DNA of 64,000 bases from Acanthaster planci. Its lineage: Eukaryota; Echinodermata; Asteroidea; Valvatida; Acanthasteridae. Made by a program: the position numbers and the translations under genes. The notes below the pieces were generated by a model that saw only the letters and a list, made by a program, of their open reading frames with translations, ran no database searches and had not been told where the DNA came from. The stretch lies in contig NW_019091529.1 in assembly GCF_001949145.1 (NCBI RefSeq), positions 512,861-576,860 on the forward strand, in the 5' to 3' direction. The first letter of the stretch is position 1. Every line of letters begins with the position of its first letter. This document shows, piece by piece, positions 47,690 through 60,654 of this stretch.

Positions 47690-50600
47690 TCTCCACACCA
47701 ACTTTGGGACTTTGCTAAATCTGATTGACTTCAAACTTGGTACAGAAGCAGACCACCGCCAAAGGATGGTCCTCGAAGATAGCCAACATACATGTAATGA
47801 TGTCATCACTTGTCACGTGACAAGCCCTCCAAGTTGAATTCTTTGAAAGCTTATAATTCCAGAACCATACATGTATGTCTGATCTGAGTAAATCTGGGTA
47901 CAAATATTAAGAAAGATGTGTTACAGATGAAAATGTGGATAACGTCATCAGCTGATTTATTACGATTTTTTTGTTTCATTTTCAACCTTCCTCTCGACAT
48001 TTTTCATGAACAAAAATTTTTTTCCAAATTATTTTTGCAAATACCTCAAGTAGGCTAAGTAAATGTAGATATTTGAGTAGTTTGGAAATGTGTTGGCGCC
48101 ATGATGACTTCATCAAAAATACTAATTTTCATACTAGACAAGTCTGATTGACATGAAATTCTTTGGGTACGTAGATAGTCACCCCAAACATGTTTGCAAT
48201 GTTACATAGTCATAGCCTGATCCATTGATTTCTTATTAAATTTTGAATATTTATTATTGCTGGTAAGTTTGTGCACAGTGACCTTTGCCCTGAACTGTGC
48301 AATGCACGTCATTCTGTTTGGCCCAGCGGCTAGATGGCCACAAGCGCTACACTCTAGCTGGATACAGTTTTCATTGTGCCAGCAGAGTTTCTCACAGTGT
48401 GTGGCACGATGTCAGCTCTATGTTGAAACCAGACAAAAGACTCATAGTTATAAGGCCAATACCAACTAGCAAAATCGCTCCAGTAAAACGAACACCTCTG
48501 TGTGAATTTACTGATATGAAGTACATGTATGTCAAGAACTGGTGTGTTTATTCAAAAGGCTAACGTTACTTGTCATTTTGTTAAACTTGTTAATCCTGTT
48601 CCATATCTCTAGGTTCCTCATTAAATGTGTTGCCAGCAGGCTGAGCCCACAAAGCAAGCTTTCCTGCACCAGTCTTGGTTGGCTGGATCGACAATTTGTA
48701 TATGATCAACCCATTACATGTCAGCACGAGAACCATATCATGTACGTTGACATGAATGACTTTGCATGCCTTGTCTTGAAAAGGGTTCATGCTGCACAAC
48801 ATTGCATACCTGTACATGCACTTCCATGAGTCATAATGGCATGCAAATCTTAACCCAAAATTACATGAATAAACATAGTGTGATATTGCATGGCAACTTT
48901 GTATTGTGAATGTTTTCTTAATTTCGCAGTGCTCATCCATTTACAAAACTGATAGTACTTGAAATAGTGTCTGTTAATGTCAGTTACGTGAACATGTTCA
49001 GCACGGTTAATCACATAATCATACTGTGCTATCAGTAGATACTCTATCATTTTTTCAAATCTTCGACAACCAAAGTAGGAGGAAATCAGCCGATGACAGA
49101 ATTACAGTCACATTCAAAATAACAGATTGCGCAAGGATTGACTGATGGTAAAGATTACAATTCACATTTAAGAACATACACCGGGCTGCATGGCCTTATC
49201 CTTCATTTTTCTGTAGCATTAATGGACTTTTATGAATGACTCTCAAAACACATCATTTATTCTATTTTGTCCGATAATTTTTCAGTGTTTAAACAGGAAA
49301 ATCACTGTGCAGCACCTGGAAAAACCTTTCACCAATGAATGCGTTCCTTGTAGCATTTACAATTAACAAATGTATATCCCTTTATTGAAAATGTTGCTAA
49401 ACAGACTACATGTATTGACAACACGGTATTCATTTTTATTTTCTTCAAGTGAGAGCATGTTAGCAGCTACTGGGATAGCAGGTTTCAAATGATGGAACTC
49501 ACTCCTGATTACAATTCAGCCCAGCAGAGATGATCCCACTTGAAAGATACTGGTCATGAGCGTCACAGGTTGAAAAGTGGAATAGTGCAGTGGTCCTTGT
49601 TTCATTTGGCCATTAATATACATGTACAGTAACATGTACATATACCGTACTGCTCACACTGTCAGCAAAAATACACATACATACAGTACATGTATCTGCA
49701 AGAAATATTGAACTTTGAAATGCTACGTACGGTACATGTACAGTACATTGTGATTCAGAGCAGCCAATGTACATGTACAGTGCACATGTAGATCATGCTT
49801 TTCATGAGTGTCATAATAAATCTGTCACATTTAACCCTTTTTTCAAAGCATGTTTTGAGCAAAGATAAACATAAAACAATATCCATAAAATTAATAAGGT
49901 TGATAGAACTTTCACTCCAGATGATAGTGGCATGATATCAAGATGACTTCATCAGGTCATGTATTTGTTAAATTTTAATGTTTATACAAAAACAGATTGA
50001 CAGGGGTGACCCTTGTCATTTCCAACCCTTCACCATCAGCATGTTACACAAAAGAACGGCCATTAGGCATAGACCTTTCTTAGGAACAGTTGAGGTCCCC
50101 ACAGTAACCAAAGTCACGTGACACATCTTTGAAGCTCCAGAGCCAAATGTCCAACTTGGAGGAAAGTCGGCATTCTCAAAATAGGATGTGTTATAAATGA
50201 AACCTGGGTTACGTCATGATGACATCATCACAGGTCAAGAGCTGTAATCTTGCTGGTGATCATACTTCTAACATTTAATAGCTGCAGGACATTTGAGTCC
50301 GATTCAATTTATTTTTTACATGTTTGTGGACTGGGACATATTTTATGTGATTAGTATAAGGTTATGTTAAGACGTCACATCATAACATCATTTTAAAGGG
50401 ATACAACTTCATGTCATATAACAAGAGAATTTTTAGTCTCGATTTGATGTGTGTACCTGCATAAAGCCGGGGACGTGCCATAGATGAGAATACAAGTAAT
50501 GTTAGGATAGGGTCACAAGGGATAGAGAGACATCTGAAAGGTGCACCTAGAGACTTTTGAGACCAATAAGGTCCAAACTTGGCATATACTGGTAGAAACA

Positions 50601-51450
50601 ATGAGGTCTGGTAGTTGACATTAATGGTCACGTCCTGGTCATGGGTATACATGTACATGAATATGGCGTCATTTCAAAAGCGTTATTTTCAAAGTGTCAT
50701 CTTCAAGGTGAATGTTTTAAGGTTGTATAAAAAAAAGTGGATACCATTCCATTAATTCTTGTATGCAGGTAGACTGATGATGTATCATACACATGTAGGT
50801 GAAACTGATACAGACACCATGATGATATCATCATGTGAATTTTTAAAGACATATTTTTCCACAAATCTCATCGTTTTTTATTTGTTTACCTCTTCCATAG
50901 CAAGCATGCATGTATGCTGATTGAATTTTTCTCAAACTTAAAAATGAGGAAAAGCCTTATGTTCTGTTAAAGACAGACACACAACCTCTCTTTTTTTTTC
51001 TTTTTCAGACATTCTCATAAGGTTTGTACACATCTTCTTGTCCCTTCATGCCCATAGGACTTTCAATAGGTTCATACATGTACACCTGATCGACTTCAGA
51101 CTTGGCAGACTTTCAGACTATAATGTACATCATACAATATTGGTCCTAGAACAAAATTGTCACAATGACATCATCACCTGATTTATTTATGAATATTTAA
51201 TATTTTGCCATTGGGTTTGTACACATTTTTCTACTACACACACACTTATCAATCTTAATGAGCGAGTAGTCCTCAACTTGTGCTCAAGATTACTATAAGA
51301 ACGAAAGAGAAATCAGAACAAATTTTCCCTTTCGTAAAAACAGTTTTTTGCATATATATGTGTTTTTAGCCCAATGACTTTGTACATGTTTTCACGCCAT
51401 CATCAGGGTAACTTTGTGATGTTCAATCGTTCAAAATGATAGCCAACAAA
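47690..51450. repeat. Scattered diverged repeats with GATGACATCATCA-type cores
   Basis: Cores such as AATGATGTCATCACTTGTCA (47.8 kb), GATAACGTCATCAGCTGATT (47.94 kb), GATGACATCATCACAGGTCA (50.22 kb), GATGATATCATCATGTGA (50.82 kb) and AATGACATCATCACCTGATT (51.16 kb) recur with related flanks (TGATTGACTTCAAACTTGG). They look like remnants of the same kind of array as at 3.9-4.3 kb. Unrelated sequence, including 48.25-49.9 kb, lies between. Confidence 0.45.
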
Positions 51451-51494
51451 AACCCTGATACAGGAATCTTGTCACATCCTTTAACCAGGTGAAA

Positions 51495-52480
51495 ATACGA
51501 AGACCTTGTGAAATGCAAGACTCAGCATCACAACCCCAGTACCATTGGAGAAAGTACAGTGCTACAAATTCACCAGCTGATTTCGGGAAAGGGGCGAGTC
51601 CACTGCACAGTACATTGCTGCGCTACATTCACCGAGTTCTGTAACAATGGCAGAACACTCGATGACATGTCGCGTGATCAGCTAGTGTGTGGAGTTTGAA
51701 ATGATCGCATTCAATGGAGCTTTATAGTAGAACAGAATCTCACTCAAAAAAAGCATCAATTGGCAATGTCTGTAAGCATGGACTCAGCAGCCCAAAATGT
51801 AAAAGATCTCCAAGCTACTCAGACACAATATCAAAAAACAATAAACAAAATGATTCAAAGTCATGCTATGGTTTCACAGAAGTCAGTGCCCAGTACAAAC
51901 AAGCAGCATATATAAAAAGGCCACGAACAAAAAGCCTGCTACTGTTGTAAAAAAACAATCACCCACCTGACAAATATAGATTGAAGAACAACACTTGCTT
52001 TAACTGCCAGAAATGTAGGCATATTGCATGTGTCTGTTGCAGTGGCAAAGCACAATAATGCATCAAACAAATGGAAGCTTCAGTAGAAAGTGGGGATTCC
52101 GACAGTATTGAAACTGAACAATTCGCAGATAACATTTCAGTGTACTCACCCTTTGCCTGTTCTAGCGACAAACCAGACACGAGGGCGATATAAGTCAACA
52201 TACGTGTATTTGTAGACAATAAAGATACTGTCATGAAGGTAGACACACAGGTGCAGCCCTATCACTTGTGTCAAAAAAGACATTCAAGTCACAAACCTCG
52301 ACAAATACATATAGCAAGTCAAACTCTGCATCTACATGTACACAAGTCATAATCCTTGGAAGTTTTGCTGTGGAAGTTGAGTACAAGTCTAACATATTTG
52401 AACTTCCACTGCTGGTTGTTAAAGGCAATGGACCACGCCTTTTTGGAAGAAACCACCTACGGACAATTGAGCTAGACTAG
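51495..52480 (+). pseudogene. Ty3/gypsy retrotransposon gag-protease remnant
   Basis: Frameshifted gag and protease. The gag C-terminal half reads F-C-N-N-G-R-T-L-D-D-M and R-D-Q-L-V-C-G-V, then a zinc-knuckle-like C-F-N-C-Q-K-C-R-H-I-A-C-V-C near 52000-52040. The protease follows: a V-D-T-Q-V at about 52240, where the active-site D-T-G/S-A is expected, and then L-G-S-F-A-V-E-V-E-Y-K-S, L-P-L-L-V-V-K-G-N-G-P, L-F-G-R-N. Stops and frameshifts separate the parts, and the active-site Gly is lost. Reverse transcriptase and LTRs are not seen, so this is a truncated fragment. Confidence 0.8.
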
Positions 52481-52940
52481 CACCAAAATACCGGTACCAG
52501 TAATGTGCTTCATTCAACTAGCAGACTGGAGGATGCACTGAAACCTCATTCAACACTGTTAATGGCAGTGAACACCATTGGGTTTTGTCATAATTTCACA
52601 AGATTGGCTGATTACGGTGTGTAATACTCACTGCAACTTGCATTCTACTGACTGGTTTCATGTTTAAGTCATGTTTAAGTTTAAGAAAAAACAGTGCAGC
52701 ATTTTCAACGATTAGATCTTGTGTATTAAATGAGAATGAGTTTGGAATGATGGTAATTTCTATTCTTTTTGACAAAAGTACAAATGATGGTAGGGGTCTC
52801 GGTGAATAATGTTAATTTTTAAGTAGGCATGCCTGTCTTTGTATATGTAAGATAATCACACGTTGAGTTCAAACCCAAAAGAAACTATTCAGATTGAAGT
52901 TTTTCAAAATGAAACGAAAACTGAGGTGTACTGTGTACAT

Positions 52941-53138
52941 GCAGGTCTGTTTAGCTTGTTTTGTAGTTACTTTTCATTGATACACATGAAAACAATTTCT
53001 TACCATGCAGGTCTGTTAAGCTTGTTTTGTAGTTACTTTTCATTGATACACATGAAAACAATTTCGTACCATGCAGGCCTGTTAAGCTTGTTTTGTAGTT
53101 ACTTTTCATTGATACACAGCAAAACGATTTTGTACCAT
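52941..53138 (+). repeat. 66-bp tandem repeat, three copies, open in frame
   Basis: Units start at 52941, 53007 and 53073 (GCAGGTCTGTTTAGCTTG and variants). Since 66 = 22 codons, the frame stays open and gives a repeated hydrophobic peptide (L-F-C-S-Y-F-S-L-I-H). The surrounding 111-codon frame (52863-53198) resembles nothing known; I consider the openness a by-product of the period. Confidence 0.85.
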
Positions 53139-56100
53139 GGAGCTTCTCAAACAAGAACAGGCACATGTAAGATACAAATGTGCAGTAATGAAACATGAAT
53201 CAGATATCCCATAGTTGATTAGACATTTGCCCCTTTCCCAAGCAAAAGTGTAACAAAAACACAAAGCAAAGCCCTCTCCCCCAAAAAGTAGAGAAAAGGG
53301 TAAAAGTCAGCCTCAAACTGATAACTTTGCTTTATACAATGACTGAATGGGGTAATGGGAACTTAAAACAAAGCTGTTATACATGTATTTAATGTAATAA
53401 ATATTAAACAGCGCCCTTGGGTGTCAAATAATACCCAGCCATAATAATATCCAGGGAAAATGTCAAAATAATTCTGAAAAAATGGCATATGGTATATCTC
53501 TGGGGAGAAGCGCTTAGTTGCTAACCATGAATACGTGACAACCATGGAGAAAATCACAAAAGGCAGTCCATATCCGCCCAAGCACAGTGCGCAACAGGTG
53601 CTCGGCTACCGCGCAAATACTGCTGAATGCATGTTGACCGGCCGCCGCACATGCAGAGACCACTGCCAGGCCCTGCGTGCGCGGTGGCCTGGCAGCGGTC
53701 ATTCAGAAAATCACGATGTACTTCATCAACTCGTAGTCAAATGTACCCACACTTATGATCTAAATCTCATTTTTTCTAAGGTATTTCTGATCCAGCTTCA
53801 TCCAAAAAATGACACCTACTGTAGGTTTTCACATGTATCTACATGTAACAGACAGCCTTCAAAATCTTGCTTGAAAAAATGCCAATTTTAACAGATGGAA
53901 CCCTAGAAAACTTCTTGTTTTTTGCGGAACTTTTGATGAATAGTTATTTCAGGCAACTCAACACTATCCATTCAAAGCAGAAATCAATGGAAATCATGTG
54001 GTCTCTGGGGACAGAAATTCTTTCAGGTACATTGTTTTGATAAGAAGTCATGAAACCACGTTTTCGTACACAAGAACAATCAAATGTGCACTAATGTGCA
54101 ATGGTCCAATATTGATTCCTACTGTTGGCCATACACTGATAGGCCCAATAACGTGCGTATCGGGGACACTAAAATGGGTACCGGGCATTTTTTCTCATAT
54201 CTGCAATGATCAGGAAAATAATTTTGCATATTGGGCCAATACACAAGTTTGTACGTGGAGAAAAACCTGCCCCACATCCAAGCAATGCACTTCGTGGGAA
54301 AGTACACGTACATGTAGCAGAAAGGAATATTGCTGTCAGATGATAGGAAGAACATGCAGTCTAAATCCAGTAACTCATTGCCATTTTAGTTGAATAGTTA
54401 GATCACTAGAGACCAGGTTCATCCAAGAGCCATGATCAAAAAATAACTTTAAAATGACATCCCTGTCACTTGATAAGGCAACGTATGCACAGTCAAGTGA
54501 CGTTGCTAGATTGAGCCTTCATCCCTGATGTGTTACCACAGACATGTTGCATGCATTGTGTTCAGATATAGGTTTGATCATAAATATTACTGCAATACTG
54601 CTAAGGATACGGATGCTGCCAAACTCCTCATGTTCCTTCCACAGACTGAGAGAAACTTCTTCATACTTAAACTAAGAAATAGCAGTAGAAATTTTGACGG
54701 CAGCAAAATTTGAGCAGGGCAGCCTACCCTACTAAAAACCCCTCCTGGAGAATACTGGTTCTATACAGTACATGTAGGTAGTACACATGTACACCATACA
54801 TGTATGTGTATCTGTATTGTATCCGATATTCTCTTAAGAAACTCACAATTTCAGTTGAACAACAATATCACAATCAGCAATCAAACAGACATGGTATACA
54901 TGCAGGTAGCTGTATCAACATGACCAGCAACTGTTAGATACTACTCGATATGATACACATGTCAGAAGGTACCCTAGGTCTTAATACTGCAGCCAAACCG
55001 AACCAAAAATCATTGAACATGACTCTTTCAAACTAAACCGAACCAAAACAAACTGGTTGCTTCGGATGTTCAGCTTTAATATGGCATGGCATTGCTAGTG
55101 CACAGAATGCATGCAAGAAAACTTGATAAAAAGCAAACATGATAAAAATGGATAACGAGCTATGCCACCCCGGCGTTAGCATTCCGCTCATGTGCATCAA
55201 GAAGCATGTAGATAGTGTACAGTGTATATGTACATGTACACATGTACAGGTACATCTTCAGTACACTTAACGGTGGCCCTGCATTACACGATGGTTGTAA
55301 AAAGCATGTGGTGAGAATTCACTAATACATTTGTAATCAACCGAGAACATGCAACGTAAGGCATTTCCGCTGCACAATCATTTTAAATTCTCACTACATC
55401 CAATTGTGCTTATGTATATACATGTATTTAGCATTATGTTTGCTAATCTCCGATAGCCACATCCTTACATTCCATATTAAGCCAATGATGTCGTAAATGG
55501 CCATGCAAAATGAATTTTGATTGGATGCCGATCACAGTCGGACTCATGCTCGATCGAAGGCAACTTTGGAAGGAAAACTGATTTTGCCAGGCGGGCTATG
55601 CAGCAATCCAGCGCACGACAAGATTTGGTTCAAGCAGTAGCCTAATTTGCCTTAAGTCGTAGTGAATAAATGGAATTATAATGGAATGTATAATGGAATT
55701 TTATATAATTATATATATAATGGAATTTTGCCAGATCTGTAAGTTGTTTACAAATCTTAAATAAAAAAATGCCGTTATCCGTTCGAAAAAGACTGCTGGA
55801 AAATCACCCCTTTGGCCACGTGGACGCTGTCCTGCATGTCCTGGGAAAAAAGCTGAAGGTTCTTCTAATACATCAAAAGCCACAGTTTGGAAGTTTAATG
55901 TGTTTCATGAAAACTAACGAAAACACAATTCGCTGGAAATCTAATTTGATCTTGTATCTTTAAGGAAGAAACTCCCATTTGAGCACACAGGTTTTTTTTC
56001 TGTTTTCACATATATTTTTTTCTGTTATCACATATCCATATTGTTGAGTCAAGGGTAGTCCAAACACAACTGCTTTTGGTCTGTAAAACACGGTCAGAAA

Positions 56101-57065
56101 CTGTCACACCTCCAAAGGCCACTTTTTAGGAAATTTAACTCCTACACAAACTTTGGGGAAACAGTTTGGAAAAAAAAATTAAGTTCACATCGAAGATCGG
56201 AGTTACTCGTAGATGGGATGGAGAGGAGATTCGTTACTTGTATTAAACATACATGTACATGTATACACGGTAGTACTATGGGCCTCGAGCTTGACCATGA
56301 GAGGGCGCACTTATCCTAGCAACCGTGACTCTGCTTGCGGTACTTACATGTACTACATTTTGCAGGTTAACGAAGCGCAACGGCTTCTGGTAACAGTGAG
56401 GCAGAAACTAGGCTCTTGAATATTGAGTTTGGGAGGACCTGAAATTTTTTGACGATTGAATTAATGAGACAAAACGTGAATAATCATGGTGCGAGAAATA
56501 CATAGCAGATTTTGTGAAATAAAATATGAAAAAAACAGAGCAGAGGAACTGCGGAAGGGACAGTTGCTATCCGAATCAAATCACGTTTTCATTGTCATAG
56601 AATCTGTGCATGAGGGAAAAACAACAATACATGTATGTGGTGTTGTCATTAGTAAGTCTTATCGGAGGCTGTAATTAAAACTTTATCTAGTTGAAATGAA
56701 AAGAAGCAGATGTGCATACATTCAGACTGGGTTTAATTCTATTTTGCAAAAAAGCAAGGTAAAAAAAATCCCATGAATTAATTATTTATATAACTTATCA
56801 ATCAAAACTGTTGACAGATAAACACAACTTTTAGAGTGTTACTTTTTCTCTTTACACTTCCAGCAAAGTTCGAAAACTAAAAAATTCCAATAATTTAAAT
56901 GCAAACAAATTCACACACATCTGTTATACATAAGTCTAGTAAGAATAAACATTATGTACATGGTTATGATTTTCACAAAAATATAAATTAATCTTATTTT
57001 ATATTCATAAATTATACATTTGAAAAGTTACATGGAAAAAAATAAATAAACCACACTTCCTCACA

Positions 57066-57503
57066 ATGCAATATGAAAACATATCAGGAGAGTGTGTCAC
57101 AAATGTTGGTGTAATTCTCCATCCGTCACAGCCATGGCTGTGTGCATCACCAGATGGTTTCATCACAGACAAAAATGAACCAACGTTAAATGAACTTAAA
57201 TGTCCTTATTCTTGTAAGGAATCAGAGATTGTAAATTGGCAAATTAAAGAATCAAATTTTCTGTATCTCAACTTTGACGAATATGGACAAATAGGCTTAA
57301 AAAATATATGTGTTTACTAAACCCAAACTCAGGTAGCAATGTATGTCACAGGAGTTAAAGCATGTATTCTGTTTGTGTGGTCTCCCAAACAATCAGTCAC
57401 TGTAAATGTGCCATTCAATCCTACTTTCATCCAGACATCAATTTCTGAGGTACAGAATTTCTATTTTGAATTTTTTCTCCCTGAATTGTTTGTTGACAAG
57501 GGG
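57066..57503 (+). pseudogene. YqaJ-type nuclease of an ISL2EU-like transposon, truncated
   Basis: Remnant of a YqaJ/Cas4-like exonuclease. Reads H-P-S-Q-P-W-L-C-A-S-P-D-G-F-I-T-D, then L-N-E-L-K-C-P-Y-S. The D of S-P-D-G and the E-x-K of E-L-K are the metal-binding core of this nuclease family, and both are intact. A frameshift and stop near 57310-57320 precede Q-V-A-M-Y-V-T-G-V-K-A-C and F-Y-F-E-F-F-L-P-E-L, the family C-terminal end. The N-terminus with its glutamate motif is missing. A TTAA-type MITE begins at about 57504, right after the last recognisable residues. In ISL2EU elements YqaJ is a companion protein of the transposase; its exact role is unknown to me. Confidence 0.8.
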
Positions 57504-57922
57504 TTCTCCTTGGTCTTGACGAAGGGAATTTCTTGCCGAAAGCTCACTCCAAGAATTCCAGTCTTACTTGGCCACGAAGGCCACCTGCCAAACCGCAAAT
57601 TCTCGATTTGTGGCCCTGCGTGCTCTGCATGCTTTGAATTACACGGTGAAAAGGCTGATTGTTCGGTGGCTACTCACCCTTCCTCATTCCCGTTGCCTCT
57701 TTTCAAAGTGGGGACTATTGTGAAGCTGGTGATTATGATGCAAATTCGGTCTTTTCATTTCTGGGCTAAGCACAAAGACCAATCGCCATATATACAAGAG
57801 CCAGGGTCTGCCTTCTTTCACTGTGTTTGCTCGAGCGTGGGCCGAGAATAATAGCTGAAAAGCGGGCTGAGGATCTCAATTTTTACGGCGTGTCTTAACG
57901 CGTCCCAGCGCGAAGGGGTTAA
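57504..57922 (+). mobile_element. TTAA-type MITE, family M1, copy 2
   Basis: About 420 bp, clearly homologous over its length to 9286-9682 (for example shared GGCCACCTGCCAAAC and GCTCTGCATGCTTTGAATTA). The right end is GCGCGAAGGGG followed by TTAA. The left end is decayed (TTCTCCTTGG instead of TTAACCCCTTG). It interrupts the YqaJ remnant. An accidental open frame runs from YqaJ into it. Confidence 0.75.
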
Positions 57923-58084
57923 GAGACAGCATCAATGTCAAGTATCTTTCAAGGCCTTTGTTAAATCTGCAGAGAATACATACATGTACATGTGGATGTA
58001 AGTGATAATGCATTTATTATGAGTGTAATATTTTTCTTACTTTCTATGCAACACAAAACTTTCTGAACTGGTCTCAGAAAAATA

Positions 58085-59160
58085 CATATGGGTAATCCAG
58101 AAATTATGGGTGCAATTGATGATCACATCTCCTGGCTCTAGTAAATCCAAAATACCACTCTATTATGACTTTACTGTCTGTTGTTCTTCCATAAAAAGTC
58201 TTCGGCAAGAAAGAAATCAATCCGTGTGGAGAGATACCAACCAATACTTTACAACTGTATGTTCCTTTGTAATGAGAATAAATCGGCACCTGTCCCTTCA
58301 CAGTTGATGGTTTCTCAGTTCTAAATTCAAATCTATAATACACTTGGCATTTGGGTACTCAGAAAAAGCAGAAGGCAACAAAGACTTGACTGTTGCTGCT
58401 GATGGCCACATGACCAGTCAACGGTTGATCTGGACAGATTTTCGAGTACAAAAAGAAAAGCTCTTGATACTGTTGTTCTGAATACTGAAAAAATTACTCC
58501 TAAACATGTAAATGGCAAACCAAATCACAGTTTCATGAGAAACAACAGCAGACAATTCTCTAGACTCATACCACTTGACTTTGTTGGTAGCAGTGAGAGG
58601 AGGAGAAACACACTCAGCTGCACACCTGTCACATCATGGATTTTGTCTTTAGCTGCATCTGTGCCATCCCAGCCATAAAATTCACATGTGCACTTGGGGT
58701 TTCCTGGCACGGCATCTGGTCCTATGCACTGGTCTTTTGTTTCTGTGTGTCCAATACAGGGTTCTTTGTAGAAAGATGCCTAGGTACTAGCCTCGGTACC
58801 AGTCACGTAACAATACATAATATGGACAGCAGTTCATGCATGAGCTCCTGGGCCAATGCAGGTGCATGTATCCTGTTCAGGAAAAGTGGCTTGAATCTGT
58901 CCGTGCACATGCACTTTCTCAGTTTTCTACTTTGGGATCAGCTGGCCCGAGATGTACATGTAGTTGTGATCAGCAGATACTACTGGAGTAGAAACAGGTA
59001 CCTGCGTCTTATATTCGTTGATTTCCTTACTGTAGTCACCTCCTGTGTTCAGGAAGTGTTTGTTACACTTCTTCCTATCCTCAAAATGGCAAGCACACAT
59101 TCTGTTGGATTTACCTGGTTTCCAAGGGGAGCCATCACGCCTGAACATGTATTTCATAGA
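58085..59160 (-). pseudogene. ISL2EU-like transposase (THAP + DDE_Tnp_4), decayed
   Basis: Broken transposase read on the minus strand with several frameshifts and stops. N-terminal part (59157-58930): S-P-W-K-P-G-K-S-N-R-M-C-A-C-H-F-E-D, the C-terminal half of a THAP zinc-binding domain (conserved Trp, C-x2-H). Middle: Y-P-N-A-K-C-I-I-D, fitting the first catalytic Asp of the DDE_Tnp_4 family. Next (58343-58104): Y-S-H-Y-K-G-T-Y-S-C-K-V-L-V-G-I-S-P-H-G, the typical family block, followed by S-F-L and G-R-T-T-D-S-K. A shifted frame gives S-G-I-L-D-L-L-E-P-G-D-V-I-I just before the element is lost at about 58085. The second and third catalytic acids are not seen. It converges on a YqaJ gene 0.6 kb away; that pairing is typical of ISL2EU elements. 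Confidence 0.8.
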
Positions 59161-59546
59161 ATAAAAACAAAATTAAGGGATAATTTTAGAAACATGTGAG
59201 AAATGATGACTGACTGTTTAATGTGAACTGAGTTTTTTAGTTGGATTGAAAATGCCAACAACTTAATGATTAAAGGTTGATCGACCAATCACGCAAAAAT
59301 CATGCAATCATCAGTAGTGGCATCCATCTGAACTCAGAAACTGTCCCTAAACTTACATGCATATCCCAACATCACTGCTGACCCCCCAAAATTCATTGTT
59401 TTTAAGAGAAAGACACGACATCATAAAATCTGAATTCCAAGTTCTAGCAACTGTATAAAACACCAATTTTATCATGTCACGTTTTTGCTTTCTGATTATT
59501 GAAGTGAAGGGAAGAATTACTGGCAGCCGTAGGCATATGGAACCTA

Positions 59547-59644
59547 GGCCTACGCCTACCACCAAAACTTTGGGTCTGACATCCACCCCACTCCAAATGT
59601 GGGAGCAGGGCAGATGTCGGACCCCACAGTTCTGGGGGTAGGCC
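59547..59644. repeat. Imperfect hairpin of about 98 bases
   Basis: Arms 59547-59594 and 59601-59644 pair with mismatches (GGCCTAC.CCTACC, GGGTC.GACATC, CCC.CTCC). GC-rich compared with the surroundings. Confidence 0.65.
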
Positions 59645-60654
59645 ATGCCTATATGGAACTCTTCCCGCTTAAATAATAATACTAAAGCCTAGGCTGTGAC
59701 TAACCTGCTATGACTAAACCTTCCAGACACGGTGATCCATAGTTATAATCGCCTACTTGACTTCAAAGAGGAACGGAAAACATACCTCATGGGCAAGTTT
59801 TTCTATAGTGAAAACACCCCCGCATGGCATATTTTGCTATGTTCACCATGAACATGATGATGACGATGGCCGGCTATTCTCTCGCCTTCTTCAAAGCTAT
59901 ACCGTCTCAATGAAAGCCCTTGGCTAGATAACCTAGAGCCTAAGAATGCACGCAAGGACACTTACATTTTTGAAGAGCTCAAATTTAGTACATGCACTTC
60001 AGCATGCACGAGACAAGGCATACATGTGCACTGCTAGTGCTGCAGCGCGTCGCGTCCGTCGTATGCATGCACCAAACAAGATGGCGATTGGTCGAGTATT
60101 GCGGACTACCTGGCTCTGTTCAACTGTTGAGGGGGTACTTCTAGTCGAGGCAGATATACGTCACGTTCGTAGCGAGCTCTTTGATGTCCCAATGTGCATT
60201 GTACATGTGTGTGCATGTCCAAACCCGAACCGAACCAAAGATCGGCAAAAAATTTCCGTACTGTGTCTGAACCGAACCCGAACCTTGGCAAATACTTGTA
60301 GCACTACTTGATCTAGCCCCAAGAGTGTGGTCTGGAGACTTGCCTTGTTGTATCCTTGGCCACAGGTCCATCAATGCCAAATCACGAGGTAAATATTTGG
60401 ATTTGCAGAACACAGCATGCACACTCCTGCACACATGATTTACACATGTACCGTATGTTTGCGTCCCTGTAAATATTGAGGACTCGGTTTCTCTTTCCTT
60501 CATTTTTTAGGTGATCTTACTCAGACATTGAAAAATTTGAAATTTCAGCCACAGATGACAGCTAGTACTTTTGGAAACCAAAAGGCAACTACATGTGCCT
60601 TTCTGCATTTTTCTGTACAGTGTACATGGGGTCATAACCCTACCCGATTTTTAA

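Noticed and set aside
48257-48940. Overlapping open frames on both strands
   Set aside because: No recognisable motif on either strand; openness alone is not evidence in this sequence.
53998-54393. 131-codon plus-strand open frame, Cys-rich
   Set aside because: The Cys spacing fits no domain I know, and there is no splice or start support.
55769-55963. Small basic frame starting M-P-L-S-V-R-K-R, considered as a zinc-ribbon or transposon protein
   Set aside because: A shifted frame gives G-R-C-P-A-C-P, but there are too few Cys residues and no continuation, so no domain can be called.
58636-59199. 187-codon plus-strand open frame with hydrophobic segments
   Set aside because: Lies opposite the THAP and linker part of the transposase remnant on the minus strand; no independent support.
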